Positions 36,676 through 46,900 of a stretch of DNA of 64,000 nt are shown one piece after another; position 1 is the first letter of the stretch, and the number at the start of each line of letters is the position of its first letter. This DNA comes from CAJMNU01 sp905214855. Its GTDB lineage: Bacteria > Bacillota > Clostridia > Lachnospirales > Lachnospiraceae. Position numbers and translations under genes: made by a program. The notes below the pieces were generated by a model that was not told the origin of the DNA, ran no database searches, and worked only from the letters and a program-made list of their open reading frames with translations. The stretch spans positions 1 through 64,000 of the forward strand of contig CALADM010000005.1 of NCBI GenBank assembly GCA_937890595.1, in the 5' to 3' direction.

Positions 36676-38829
36676 ATGAAAATAGAATTGACTCAAAACC
36701 CACAAAAAGAACAGGAATACCGCAAACAGGCGGCTGATCTTGTAGAACAAATGACACTGGAAGAAAAAACAGGACAGACACTTTTTGAAGCTCCTGCTAT
36801 TCCACATTTGGGAATCCGCAGCTACAACTGGTGGAATGAAGCGCTTCATGGTGTTGCCAGAGCCGGCGTTGCAACCGTTTTTCCACAGGCAATCGGTCTT
36901 GCTGCTACTTTCGATGAAGATTTTCTGGAACGCATAGGAGATGCAATTTCTACAGAAGGACGTGCAAAATATAATATGCAGCAAAAGTATCAGGATGCTG
37001 GTCGTTATAAAGGTTTGACATTCTGGACTCCTAATGTCAATATTTTTCGTGATCCACGATGGGGACGAGGTCATGAGACTTTTGGTGAAGATCCCTATTT
37101 AACTTCCCGTATGGCTGTACGCCTGATCCACGGTATCCAAGGACATCATGAACTTTATCTAAAAGCTGCTGCCTGTGCCAAACATTTTGCAGTACACAGT
37201 GGTCCAGAGGATCTGCGTCATGAATTTAATGCAGAAATCTCCCTTCAGGATCTTTATGAAACCTATCTTCCAGCATTCTATGCCTGTGTTCATGAAGGCA
37301 AGGTAGAAGCTATAATGGGGGCTTATAATCGTGTAAATGGAGAACCTTGCTGCGGAAGTTCCTATCTGCTAAAAGAAGTTCTTCGAAATAAATGGCATTT
37401 TTCTGGTCATGTTGTCTCCGACTGTTGGGCGATCAAAGATTTCTATCAGGGACATCTCGTTACTTCTGGTCCTCTTGAATCTGTATCTCTTGCCATGAAT
37501 AACGGATGTGATCTTAACTGCGGAAACTTATTCCATTACCTGACTCAGGCTGTAGAAGAAGGAATGGTACAAGAAAGTCGTTTGGATGAAGCTGTTACTA
37601 ATCTTCTCACCACTCGAATGAAACTTGGTGTCATGGAAGAAAAAGATCCGACACCTTTTGCTGATTTTTCTTATGATATGGTCGATTCGGATGATATGAA
37701 AGCACTGAATCTTCAAGCAGCAGAAAAATGTGCTGTATTGTTAAAAAATGATGGAATTCTTCCACTGAACCTCTCTTCCTTGCACACCATCGGTGTGATC
37801 GGTCCAAATGCTGATAACAGAAAAGCCCTTATTGGCAATTATGAAGGAACTGCCTCAGAATATGTCACAATTCTGGAGGGAATCCGTGAGGCAGTTGGAA
37901 AACAAGCTCGTATCATGTATTCTGAGGGATGTCATCTGTTTAAGGAGATCATCCCACGTTCTGACCGCCGTTCTGAAGTTAGGGCTGTCTGTGATGCAAG
38001 TGATGTTATCATTTGCTGTCTTGGACTGGATGCTGGTCTGGAGGGCGAAGAAGGAGATCAGGGAAATGAATTTGCCAGCGGAGATAAGCCAAATCTGAAT
38101 CTTCCGGGATCTCAGTCAGAAATCCTTAAAATTGCCTGTGAAAGTGGTAAACCTGTCATAGTTGTTCTTCTCTCTGGCAGTGCTCTTGCAATCGGAGAAG
38201 CTGAAAAACATGCTTCCGCAATCTTAGCCGGATGGTATCCTGGCGCACAGGGCGGACGTGCCATTGCGAATCTGATCTTTGGCAAAAAAAATCCAGAAGG
38301 ACGACTTCCTATCACGTTCTACCATACAACCGAAGAACTTCCTGATTTTACAGATTATTCCATGAAAGGAAGAACCTACCGCTATATGAAACAGGATGCT
38401 CTGTTTCCTTTTGGATATGGTCTTTCTTATACTACATTCCAATATTCTGATCTATCTGTGTCTGATTCCTGCCTGTCTGAAAAAGGAATTACAGTGAAAG
38501 GACATCTTAGCAATATTGGAGCATTTGATGGAGCTGAAACCATTCAAGTATATATTAAATCAGATCTTTCTGATACACCAAACGCTCAGTTAAAGGGATT
38601 AAAAAAATGTTTCCTAAAATCCGGAGAAAGTATTGAATTTTCTATTTTCCTTCCTCTTACTTCCTTTGGATTATGTAACGAACAAGGAGAGAAATATGTC
38701 CTTTCTGGTTCCTATCAGATTTATGTGGGAGGTCATCAGCCAGACCATCGCAGTGAAGAACTGACTGGAACTCATTTGTGGCATACAGAAATTACAGCAG
38801 ATCAAACATATCTCGTTCCTTTGATGTAA
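36676..38829 (+). CDS. intracellular GH3 beta-glycosidase
   Basis: Retaining exo-beta-glycosidase of the beta-xylosidase/beta-glucosidase branch, 717 residues, no signal peptide. The barrel contains NWWNEALHGVARAG, the KHF motif (Lys169-His170) in CAKHFAVHSGPE and the presumed nucleophile Asp249 in HVVSDCWAIKDF. The alpha/beta sandwich follows (ILAGWYPGAQGGRAIANLIF), then a fibronectin-like C-terminal domain after FPFGYGLSYTTF. The NWWNE sequence resembles family members active on xylosides and arabinosides. AAGGAG is seven bases before the ATG at 36676. It is monocistronic, with a strong terminator. The exact sugar is unknown. Confidence 0.9.
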   Translation: MKIELTQNPQKEQEYRKQAADLVEQMTLEEKTGQTLFEAPAIPHLGIRSYNWWNEALHGVARAGVATVFPQAIGLAATFDEDFLERIGDAISTEGRAKYNMQQKYQDAGRYKGLTFWTPNVNIFRDPRWGRGHETFGEDPYLTSRMAVRLIHGIQGHHELYLKAAACAKHFAVHSGPEDLRHEFNAEISLQDLYETYLPAFYACVHEGKVEAIMGAYNRVNGEPCCGSSYLLKEVLRNKWHFSGHVVSDCWAIKDFYQGHLVTSGPLESVSLAMNNGCDLNCGNLFHYLTQAVEEGMVQESRLDEAVTNLLTTRMKLGVMEEKDPTPFADFSYDMVDSDDMKALNLQAAEKCAVLLKNDGILPLNLSSLHTIGVIGPNADNRKALIGNYEGTASEYVTILEGIREAVGKQARIMYSEGCHLFKEIIPRSDRRSEVRAVCDASDVIICCLGLDAGLEGEEGDQGNEFASGDKPNLNLPGSQSEILKIACESGKPVIVVLLSGSALAIGEAEKHASAILAGWYPGAQGGRAIANLIFGKKNPEGRLPITFYHTTEELPDFTDYSMKGRTYRYMKQDALFPFGYGLSYTTFQYSDLSVSDSCLSEKGITVKGHLSNIGAFDGAETIQVYIKSDLSDTPNAQLKGLKKCFLKSGESIEFSIFLPLTSFGLCNEQGEKYVLSGSYQIYVGGHQPDHRSEELTGTHLWHTEITADQTYLVPLM

Positions 38830-38838
38830 TTCTCTAAC

Positions 38839-38888
38839 AAAAAGTACCGTTCTATCAATCAATGCTGATAATAGAGCGGTACTTTTTT
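38839..38888 (+). terminator. GH3 gene terminator
   Basis: A 17-bp stem (38839-38855 with 38871-38887), perfect with one G-U as plus-strand RNA, ends in a run of six T residues ten bases after the GH3 stop. Confidence 0.88.
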
Positions 38889-38980
38889 ATCTTTCTATTT
38901 TTTATGTATCAAAATATACATCATCGCTTAACAGACAATTTCTTCTGTCAAAAAATTTTTTCTTATCTGTTTTTTCAAAC

Positions 38981-40591
38981 TTATTTATTTAAATCTGCGA
39001 GAATTTCTTCTACAATACTTTTTGCGTCCTGATTATATTTATCGATTGTTTCCTGTGCTGAAGCACCATTTAAAACAACCTCTGTCATAGCTTTCCCACG
39101 CATGTCTCTTAAATCACCTGCAAGAGCATTATATACTTCTGATGTTGCTGGAGACTGTGGTGCTGCACTCTGCCATGTATCATACTTTTCCTGACATTCT
39201 CTTGCAATTGGATTGACAATACCAATTCCTGGATCTTTATCAATATAGGTTGCTCCTGCTCCCATAGGATCAATATGATTTTTTGTATTTAATGTAGTTG
39301 GATTTTCTGCATTTGGCAGCATATGGAACACGCCTTCTTCATAGGTTTCTTCTTTATCTCCATATTTAACAGTCTCTGCCTTATCATCCCAATGGACTCC
39401 CTTTACACCATATGTCCAAAGTACCTGAACGTCTCCTCCATCCAGCATAGGTTCTAAGAAATATTTGAAAACTCCTTCTGGATTCTTGCACTCAGAAGTA
39501 ATACACCAAACACTGCCTGGGAAACGATCTTTGTATGTTCCTACTTCTTTGATCGGTGCAAGTGCGATCAATTCACTATCTAATCCCTTTGCCTCTAAAT
39601 TACTCTTTAAATTATAAGCCCAAGTACCTGACCAATAAGTAAACACACCACACTTATCATCGTAAAATTTATTTCTGCAGTCTGATGTTTTGTTAGTCAA
39701 AATTTCTTTATCTATATAGCCAGCCTGATATGCTCCCTGCATTCTATCCAAAGCCTTAACCATCTTGTCTTCTCCAAATCCATCTACCCAGACTCCATCC
39801 TCATTCTGGTAAAACTCTGGAAATGCATCCTGATAGAATTCTGGCAAATACATTACCCAAGGTTCTTCTGAAGCAATCAATCCAGCTGCTGTCACTCCAA
39901 ATGTATCACCATTCACACCATTTCCGTCAGGATCTCCTTCTGTAAATGCCTTTAGTACATTATTGTACTCTTCCCATGTTGTTGGTTCTTCCAATCCTAC
40001 ATTATCTAACCATTTTTTCTTAATATAAGTTACACACCCACCACCATTTTTGCTCGGGTAAAAACCATATACTTTTCCATCTACCTTTAAACTTTCAAAC
40101 ATATTTTGGTTGATTTCACGTCCAGATTTTGCAAGATCAGAATTCTCCCATGTCTCTGTCATATCCCAGAGTGCTCCCTCTTTTGCATAACTCAAATAAT
40201 AGCTGCCTCCCAAAAGAATAACATCTGGGATATCTCCTCCAGCAAAAGTCATCGCAACATTATCATAATAAGCCGCATGATCTGGCTGCTGGAATTCAAT
40301 ATCTAATCCCAATTTTTCTTCAAGAGCTTTTTCAAATGCATCTCTGCCATTTGCCTGTGAAAATACAGTTCCATTCATCATCACAGTGATTTTTTCCGGT
40401 TTTTCCACTTGATCTTCGGAATCTTTCTGCACTGCTGTGGATTCTTTTGCTGCCTCTGTTCCAACAGAATCAGCCTCTTTTTGAGTAGACATTGCTGTAG
40501 TTTCCTTTGCATCTCCTGAACAGGCTGCCATACTGCCGCAAGCTGCAACAGTCAAAAAAACTGCTGCCATTTGTTTTGTTTTTCTTCTCAT
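38981..40591 (-). CDS. unpaired extracellular sugar-binding lipoprotein (LplA-like)
   Basis: Family 1 solute-binding lipoprotein of the LplA type, 536 residues. The signal ends SMAAC with lipidated Cys24, followed by a charged Thr/Ser tether to about 65. An EF-hand-like calcium loop DPDGNGVNGD is seen near residue 210, as in LplA relatives. No permease or ATPase gene is adjacent: the neighbours are the convergent GH3 gene and a divergent tRNA gene, so it must work with permeases elsewhere or act as a scavenging adaptor. LplA-type proteins often serve pectin or rhamnogalacturonan pieces, which would fit the pectinase nearby; that link is inference. Confidence 0.88.
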   Translation of the reverse strand: MRRKTKQMAAVFLTVAACGSMAACSGDAKETTAMSTQKEADSVGTEAAKESTAVQKDSEDQVEKPEKITVMMNGTVFSQANGRDAFEKALEEKLGLDIEFQQPDHAAYYDNVAMTFAGGDIPDVILLGGSYYLSYAKEGALWDMTETWENSDLAKSGREINQNMFESLKVDGKVYGFYPSKNGGGCVTYIKKKWLDNVGLEEPTTWEEYNNVLKAFTEGDPDGNGVNGDTFGVTAAGLIASEEPWVMYLPEFYQDAFPEFYQNEDGVWVDGFGEDKMVKALDRMQGAYQAGYIDKEILTNKTSDCRNKFYDDKCGVFTYWSGTWAYNLKSNLEAKGLDSELIALAPIKEVGTYKDRFPGSVWCITSECKNPEGVFKYFLEPMLDGGDVQVLWTYGVKGVHWDDKAETVKYGDKEETYEEGVFHMLPNAENPTTLNTKNHIDPMGAGATYIDKDPGIGIVNPIARECQEKYDTWQSAAPQSPATSEVYNALAGDLRDMRGKAMTEVVLNGASAQETIDKYNQDAKSIVEEILADLNK

Positions 40592-40722
40592 TTCTCATTG
40601 CTCTCCTTTTTCTTTTTTTCTATATCTTCACTGAATTTTGATATTTTTATTGTAACAAAATATATCTGTTTTCTCTTATTATTTTTGACAAAGAACTCAT
40701 CAAAAATTGCTAAAAATTAAAG

Positions 40723-40751
40723 TTGACTCCTATTATTTTTCTTGGTATAAT
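40723..40751 (+). promoter_or_regulatory. tRNA-Ser promoter
   Basis: TTGACT (40723-40728), exactly 17 bases, and TATAAT (40746-40751), 57 bases before the mature tRNA 5' end. Confidence 0.8.
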
Positions 40752-40807
40752 TATAAATTACATGACATATTTTCTTATGATATTCATTCAGAATACCATG
40801 ATATTTT

Positions 40808-40894
40808 GGAGATGTACCCAAGTGGTTGAAGGGACCGCACTCGAAATGCGGCAGGTCGGTTTCCGATGCGAGGGTTCAAATCCCTCCATCTCCG
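40808..40894 (+). tRNA. tRNA-Ser (anticodon CGA)
   Basis: A class II tRNA with a long variable arm. The acceptor arm is GGAGATG paired with CATCTCC, discriminator G. The anticodon stem CCGCA/TGCGG encloses CTCGAAA with CGA at 40842-40844, reading UCG. The T arm is GAGGGTTCAAATCCCTC. CCA is not encoded. It has its own promoter and a terminator directly downstream. Confidence 0.96.
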
Positions 40895-40898
40895 TATG

Positions 40899-40940
40899 AA
40901 AAATCCCCTATGTATCACAATGATACATAGAGGATTTTTT
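40899..40940. terminator. shared terminator of tRNA-Ser and the pectinase gene
   Basis: A 16-bp stem (40902-40917 with 40921-40936) has a 3-base loop and A/T runs on both sides. It pairs best as minus-strand RNA (G-U instead of A-C), serving the pectinase gene, but also ends the tRNA transcript. Confidence 0.8.
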
Positions 40941-40960
40941 TACTACTTTGTATTTCTAAT

Positions 40961-43900
40961 TTAATCTATTCTTGCACCTGTCTCATCTACATGTTTACCA
41001 TCTGGTGTTATGGCATCAATCAGGCATGTACCTGTTGATTCATTCAGATAATACCACTTCTCATTGATCATCTGCCAACCAGTCTGCATCTTTCCAGAGA
41101 AAATATGAAGATAATACCATTTTCCATCTACATCTTGGAACCATCCAATCTGCATATTGCCTTGTAGATCAAAATGATACCAATCCTGATCTGCCTGAAC
41201 CCATTTATTCTTTGCCAAAGTTCCATCCATCTGGATTAATCTCCATACACCATCTGTCCCTAATGCCCATTGTCCTTTATCAGATGACTGTTTCCATGCT
41301 GCATCATATAAAGTCTTCTCTGCCTGCAACATTTCCTGATATTTTTGTGTATTCTGGCTAGGTTTTGGATTTACTGATACATCATCATCTCTGTCTGTAT
41401 CATCCTGACCACTTCCATTTGGGGTGTCCCCTTCAGTTGGTTTATCTCCTTCGTCTGGTTTCTCACCTTCTCCCGGCTTGTCTCCTTCATCCGGTTTCTC
41501 ACCCTCTCCTGGCTTGTCTCCTTCGTCCGGCTTCTCACCCTCTCCTGGCTTGTTGTCTTCGTCTGTGAAATCACTCTCTCCAGTCCATTCTGCATCATGG
41601 TATGTTCCTTTTTCCCACTGCAGCACTGTCATATCCAATACACCTGCTCCAGAATTCGGGATCACAACTTCATCCAGACGTTCTGCACTATAATATACAG
41701 GTTCTTCATACGGCAGCTCTTTCTTAAATGTCTCTGCATCCAAAATAAGCACACGATCATCTGCCGTACTATTCGCTTTTGGCTCCAGCTCTGTCTTTTC
41801 CCCATCCATATAATATACAGAATTTACTGCATTAATATAACCAGATGGACTGGAACCATTTCCACTGTTCAATGCATTGACAATATCATTGATGTAACAA
41901 TTTTCAAGAAGAACCTGACCGCCACAGGTAGAGCTTGCACCATTGCTCACAATCTTCTTCGCTGCTTCTGGATTTGTAATACTGTTTCTTGTATGATACA
42001 TTTCTTCTGCATCCATTACACAGTTATATACATGAGCATCGCCATAACGCATTCTTGGCATACGATCCATAGATTCTTTATAATAATTGTTAGCCAGTGT
42101 CAAACGGATATTTGCCGCATTCACTGCATCATCAGACTGTCCTAAAAGATGGGTTTTCTTCTGTCCATACGCATACATATATACCTGTTCTTTTGTCATT
42201 CCCATATCTTCGATCAGGTGTGTATAATATGGATACTGTTCTGGATTCTGCTCCATTTCCTGCATCATTTCATCAAAAAATCCATCTTTACTTCCTGGAA
42301 GGAACTGACACCAAGAAATAGTGATATTGCTTGTCTTTGTTGTACTTGGATTTTTCACATCCACAACACCATCATAGGATTTATAGAAAGTACAATGGTC
42401 AATCCAAATATCTGTACTTTCATTCTCAATGGTCATATAATCCCAGTCATTTCTGTCATATGCTCCCTCAGTCTCTTCATCCCATTCCCAAAGCTCATCA
42501 AATGCTAAGTTTCTGATGATAATATTTTCAGAACCACTAATATCTACATTTGCATGTAAAATTCTTGCCCCATTTCTTGAGAAGATCGTCAGGTTACTCA
42601 TATTCTTGAGCATTAAAATAGAAGTTCCTGTGCGTTTCAGTTCTGGATGTGTCAAAGGCTGTGCCCCATATGCTTTAATCACACTGTTGTAAGTATCAAA
42701 ATCTTTAATTTCCTTACTTCCAAGTCCAATATCTGCTGTCAGTTCAATCACTGCCTTGCTTCCAGATTTTTTGATCTCTGTCAAAGCCTGAAGAAATTCC
42801 TCTGCTGTTGCTACACTGTAGTATGAAGACGAAGTCTCCTTCAGAAGTCCTCCTCCTGTTACCTTTCCTGCCTGTGCATAGCCTTCCATTGCAAAACGTC
42901 CAAGATGGGTATCATCTCCCTCTTTTCCAGTATAGGTATCTTCACTATATTCTGTCAGAACATACTTTGCATCTTCCTTGGTCACAATATTTCCTACATA
43001 ATTGTCTGTGCCAATATTTGCAGCCTTTTTATATGGATTCCATCCCAAAGTATCTTCTCTTAGCATACTTTCTGCCTTAGATGCAGAAATCTGTCTTCTG
43101 GATTCATTGATCAAAAATCCCGGACCATAACTTCCATACTCAAAGAAGCGCGCCTTCATGAACGCATTTCCACTCATATCACTGTATGGCATCTCTGCAT
43201 TGAGAATGTTGCCCATATAACAGTTGATAAAGGTCAGATAAGCATCCGCTCCCCATGGTCTTGCCAGGAGATATTTACTGCCTGAACAGCCTTCCTCAGC
43301 TAAAATACGGCAGTCTTCGAATGTCATACCATATTTTGCATCCTCTGATGTCTTCGGAGCAGCTACATAACCACTATTTTTTGTATCATTATAGCGGAAT
43401 ACCAGATCACAGTCCTTAAACAATGCTCTTGGTTCGTTACCATAGATAAAATCTACGTTTCCTGTGATCAGACATTTATAATAATACTGCGTTCCTTTAT
43501 TGGTACACAGGCTATCCTGATAGCCACGCATTGCTACATTCACATATACTGCACCTTCTGCGTCATTTCTCAACGCATCAGCAGACTCATTTCCGCCTGC
43601 ACCCGTATATACATAATCATTTTCAAAAGTCAGGTTTTCTGCCGAAAATCCTACTGCCTCTCCTGTCACACGGATTGCCGCACGGTTATACATATCTCCG
43701 CCTTCAGAACCTTCTTCATAAAAATGCAGATTCACCATCTCACGGTCTTCACCGATTAGAGAAATCATTGGTTTATCAATCTCCAAATGTTCTCTGTAAG
43801 AACCTTCTTTCACCAGAATCACTACTCTATTCTGGTTTCCTGCATCCACTGAGTCTACTGCTGCCTGAACCGTACGGTATACCGGAATACCATCCTTCAA

Positions 43901-46900
43901 TTCTCCATCTGCTCCATCCCATGAAGCATCTACCACTTTATCATAATGGGTCAGATATACATAATTAAAGGTCTTTCTGGTCACATTGCCATTCTCATCT
44001 GTAAAGAGCAGGTTGACATCATTGCGTCCTTCTTTCAAAGTAAGATCCAAATGGAACGGTTCTCTCTGTCCAAGTGTTATTTTCTCTGCCTGAACCTGCC
44101 CATTTACCTCTGCTTTCAGTGTACAGGATTCTTCTGCCACACCTTCCAGAATGATCGTTTCCTGATACGATGTGTCATAGGATTTCTTTGTGATGGTCAC
44201 TTCCACAGCTTCATCCTCATACACATACTCTCCACTTCTTTCCTGTGTTGCTACTGCCCAGACAACATCAGATGGATTGCTATAATTATCCTTGGAATAT
44301 GCGATCACATAATAGTAATATGGCATATCCATTTCCACAGACTTATCCTTATAAGATGTCTCTGTTACTTCCGCGATTTTTTTCACATCAGCATCCGTCT
44401 CATCATAAGAATATCTGTATACTTCATAGCGCACCGCTTCTTCTATTGCATCCCATCTCAGTGTCAAACTATCTTCTGCGCTCTCTATCTGCAATTTTGG
44501 TGCTTGCAAAGCTGCTACAATATGTACCGGCTGTTTCATCTCTACATACTGGTTTCTGTCAGCCTCTGATGGACGGTTTCCTAAAGTTCCGCAGACACGG
44601 AAATAATAATCTCCAGCCTCTGTCACAGGATAATCATAAGAAAAACCTGTCAGATTATCTGCAACATCCACATAAGTTTCTCCATCTCTGGAAACCTGTA
44701 AAACATAGTGTCCATCTCCCTCACACTCTGTTCCAGTCCATGTTACATGAATAAACTCTCTGGACGGATCTGCCTGTGCAGAAATGCTCTCTGCTATTGG
44801 TGCTACACCTGCCGGATCATAACATGCATTCTGGTCATACAGTACTTTTCCATCCTTGTCTGTCAAGATCATATTCGTAATGGCTGCTGTAACATTAGCA
44901 AAACCAAATCCATACTGACATTCTGTGTCTGCCCCATTTTCTTTAAATTGCAAAACAGAACTGCTGTTATATTTATAGGTATATTCTTCGTTGAGATCCT
45001 TTCCATCCGTTGCACTTACCAAAAAGCCATTCTCTGTCTTTTGAACTTTAAATGTTACTTTTGTACCTTCTTCTATTGTCTTATTTGGTCCACTTGCACC
45101 TACATATTCCGTACTCTTTTTTGAGAGAACTCCACGTATTCCTGTTTTCCCTCTCAAAGCGATCGTAGTCATATATGTTCCATCGAAAGCTCCCATAAAA
45201 ACACCACTGCTGCTGCTCGTTGTTCCCGCTTCGATCACCACATCTGCCTGTAAAGAATCCCACTCTGTTGTGCTTGGGAAAAGATAATAACTTACAGATG
45301 GATCGATCGCTTCTTTTCCTGACATTGTTCCGCCTGTCTGTGTAAAACGCAATGTCTGTCCGTCTGCCTGTACATTCAAATTATCTGGTGTACCATATTC
45401 TGCGATCTTTGGCATTTTTTCCTGTTCATGGATCTCTACATCTTTTGGAGGATATACAAGAGAAATTGATTTAATATATGCTGTTCCAGTTGACTGAACA
45501 TCCACATAACCGGCATCACCTGTGTACTCTACGGTGGTCACTTCACTTGTTGTATCTGCTGCAACTCCATTGATGGTATATAATGCATATGGACCACTGT
45601 GTGCTTCTACTGTTACTTTACAAGGACCTGTCACAGGGATCTGAATGACAGCTCCACCCGAAAACTGACAGTCATTGTCACGGGCTGCAAGTTTTCCCTG
45701 CTCTGCATTGACTTTCAAACCGCGGAAATATCCGATCTCACCCTCTATTTTTCCCTCGAAAGCTGGTGAAGGTGCAGATTTATAAAGCCCCCAGGAAGTA
45801 ATCTGTTTCATAGTAACTTTCTGTACCGTCTGTTCTCCCTTTACATAGACTTGTGCCCCTGTCTTGATCTCGTAAGGAAACTGTTCAAAATCTCCTTCCA
45901 AAGATAATGTATGGATTCCTTCACATAACTGGATTGCGTTTTTATCTGTGAACTCTTTGCGGTTGCCCTGTGCATCTGTATAGACATATACAATCTGCTT
46001 TCCTGCAAGTTCTGTTTCCAGATCCTCTGGAAGTTGTAAATCTACAGGATACACTTCTTTTTTTCCTACTTCCAGGTCAATGGTATCTTGACCAGTTATA
46101 AGAACTGTCTTTGGAGATTTTATCTCATAATCTGCACTCCCCTGTAAAACAGGAGTATATTCTTTTCCTCTCTCCAGCCATACGCTGTAGGTGTTTCCAT
46201 CTAACACAGCTTGTTTGCTTTCTCCCTGCGGAAGCTTAAATTCTATACTGTAAGATGCAGACTCTGCCTCATTCTCCAAACCTGTGATTTTTCCTGTCAC
46301 CAAACTCAAGAGGCTTTTTTCAATCTGAAGATCCAATATTTCTTCCTGCATGGTATCATTGAGTTGCAATATGGTATTATCACTGACGATCACATACTCT
46401 TCCAGATTCAATGATACTTCAAATGTCTCTTCTCCTGCCACCTTCAGATCCAGATGATACGTTCCAACCTGAAGATCCTCTGAAAAATCTACCAATGCAG
46501 AATATTCTTCCTGTGTTGCAGTATTTTTAAGAATGACTTTTAATCCTCTTATACTTTCCTGCGTCTCTTCAGGCAGAGTAACCGTTCCTTCCACCCTCAC
46601 TTTTGCAGACTCTACTTTTTCGACTGAAATGCTTCGCATGTATGCACTTCCTGAAGTTGCTGTCTGCATAGTCAATTCACTATTTTCTTCCATCACACAG
46701 CGATATGTATAAATCCTATAATTAGAATCAGATGCTGTCTCAATTGTCTCTACGGTACAGGAAGATACCCCTGATATTCCCGCTGCTGCAAGAGCTGCCG
46801 CCTTATTTTCTTCTTCCGATGCCTGATCATTGTTATTCCAAGCCTTATGTGCTTCAATTCTAAGAAGACATGTCTCCCCGTTTACAGGAACAGTAATCTT

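Noticed and set aside
41445..41552. regular 36-base repeats that could suggest CRISPR
   Set aside because: The units are directly adjacent without spacers, in frame, and encode a charged linker inside the pectinase.
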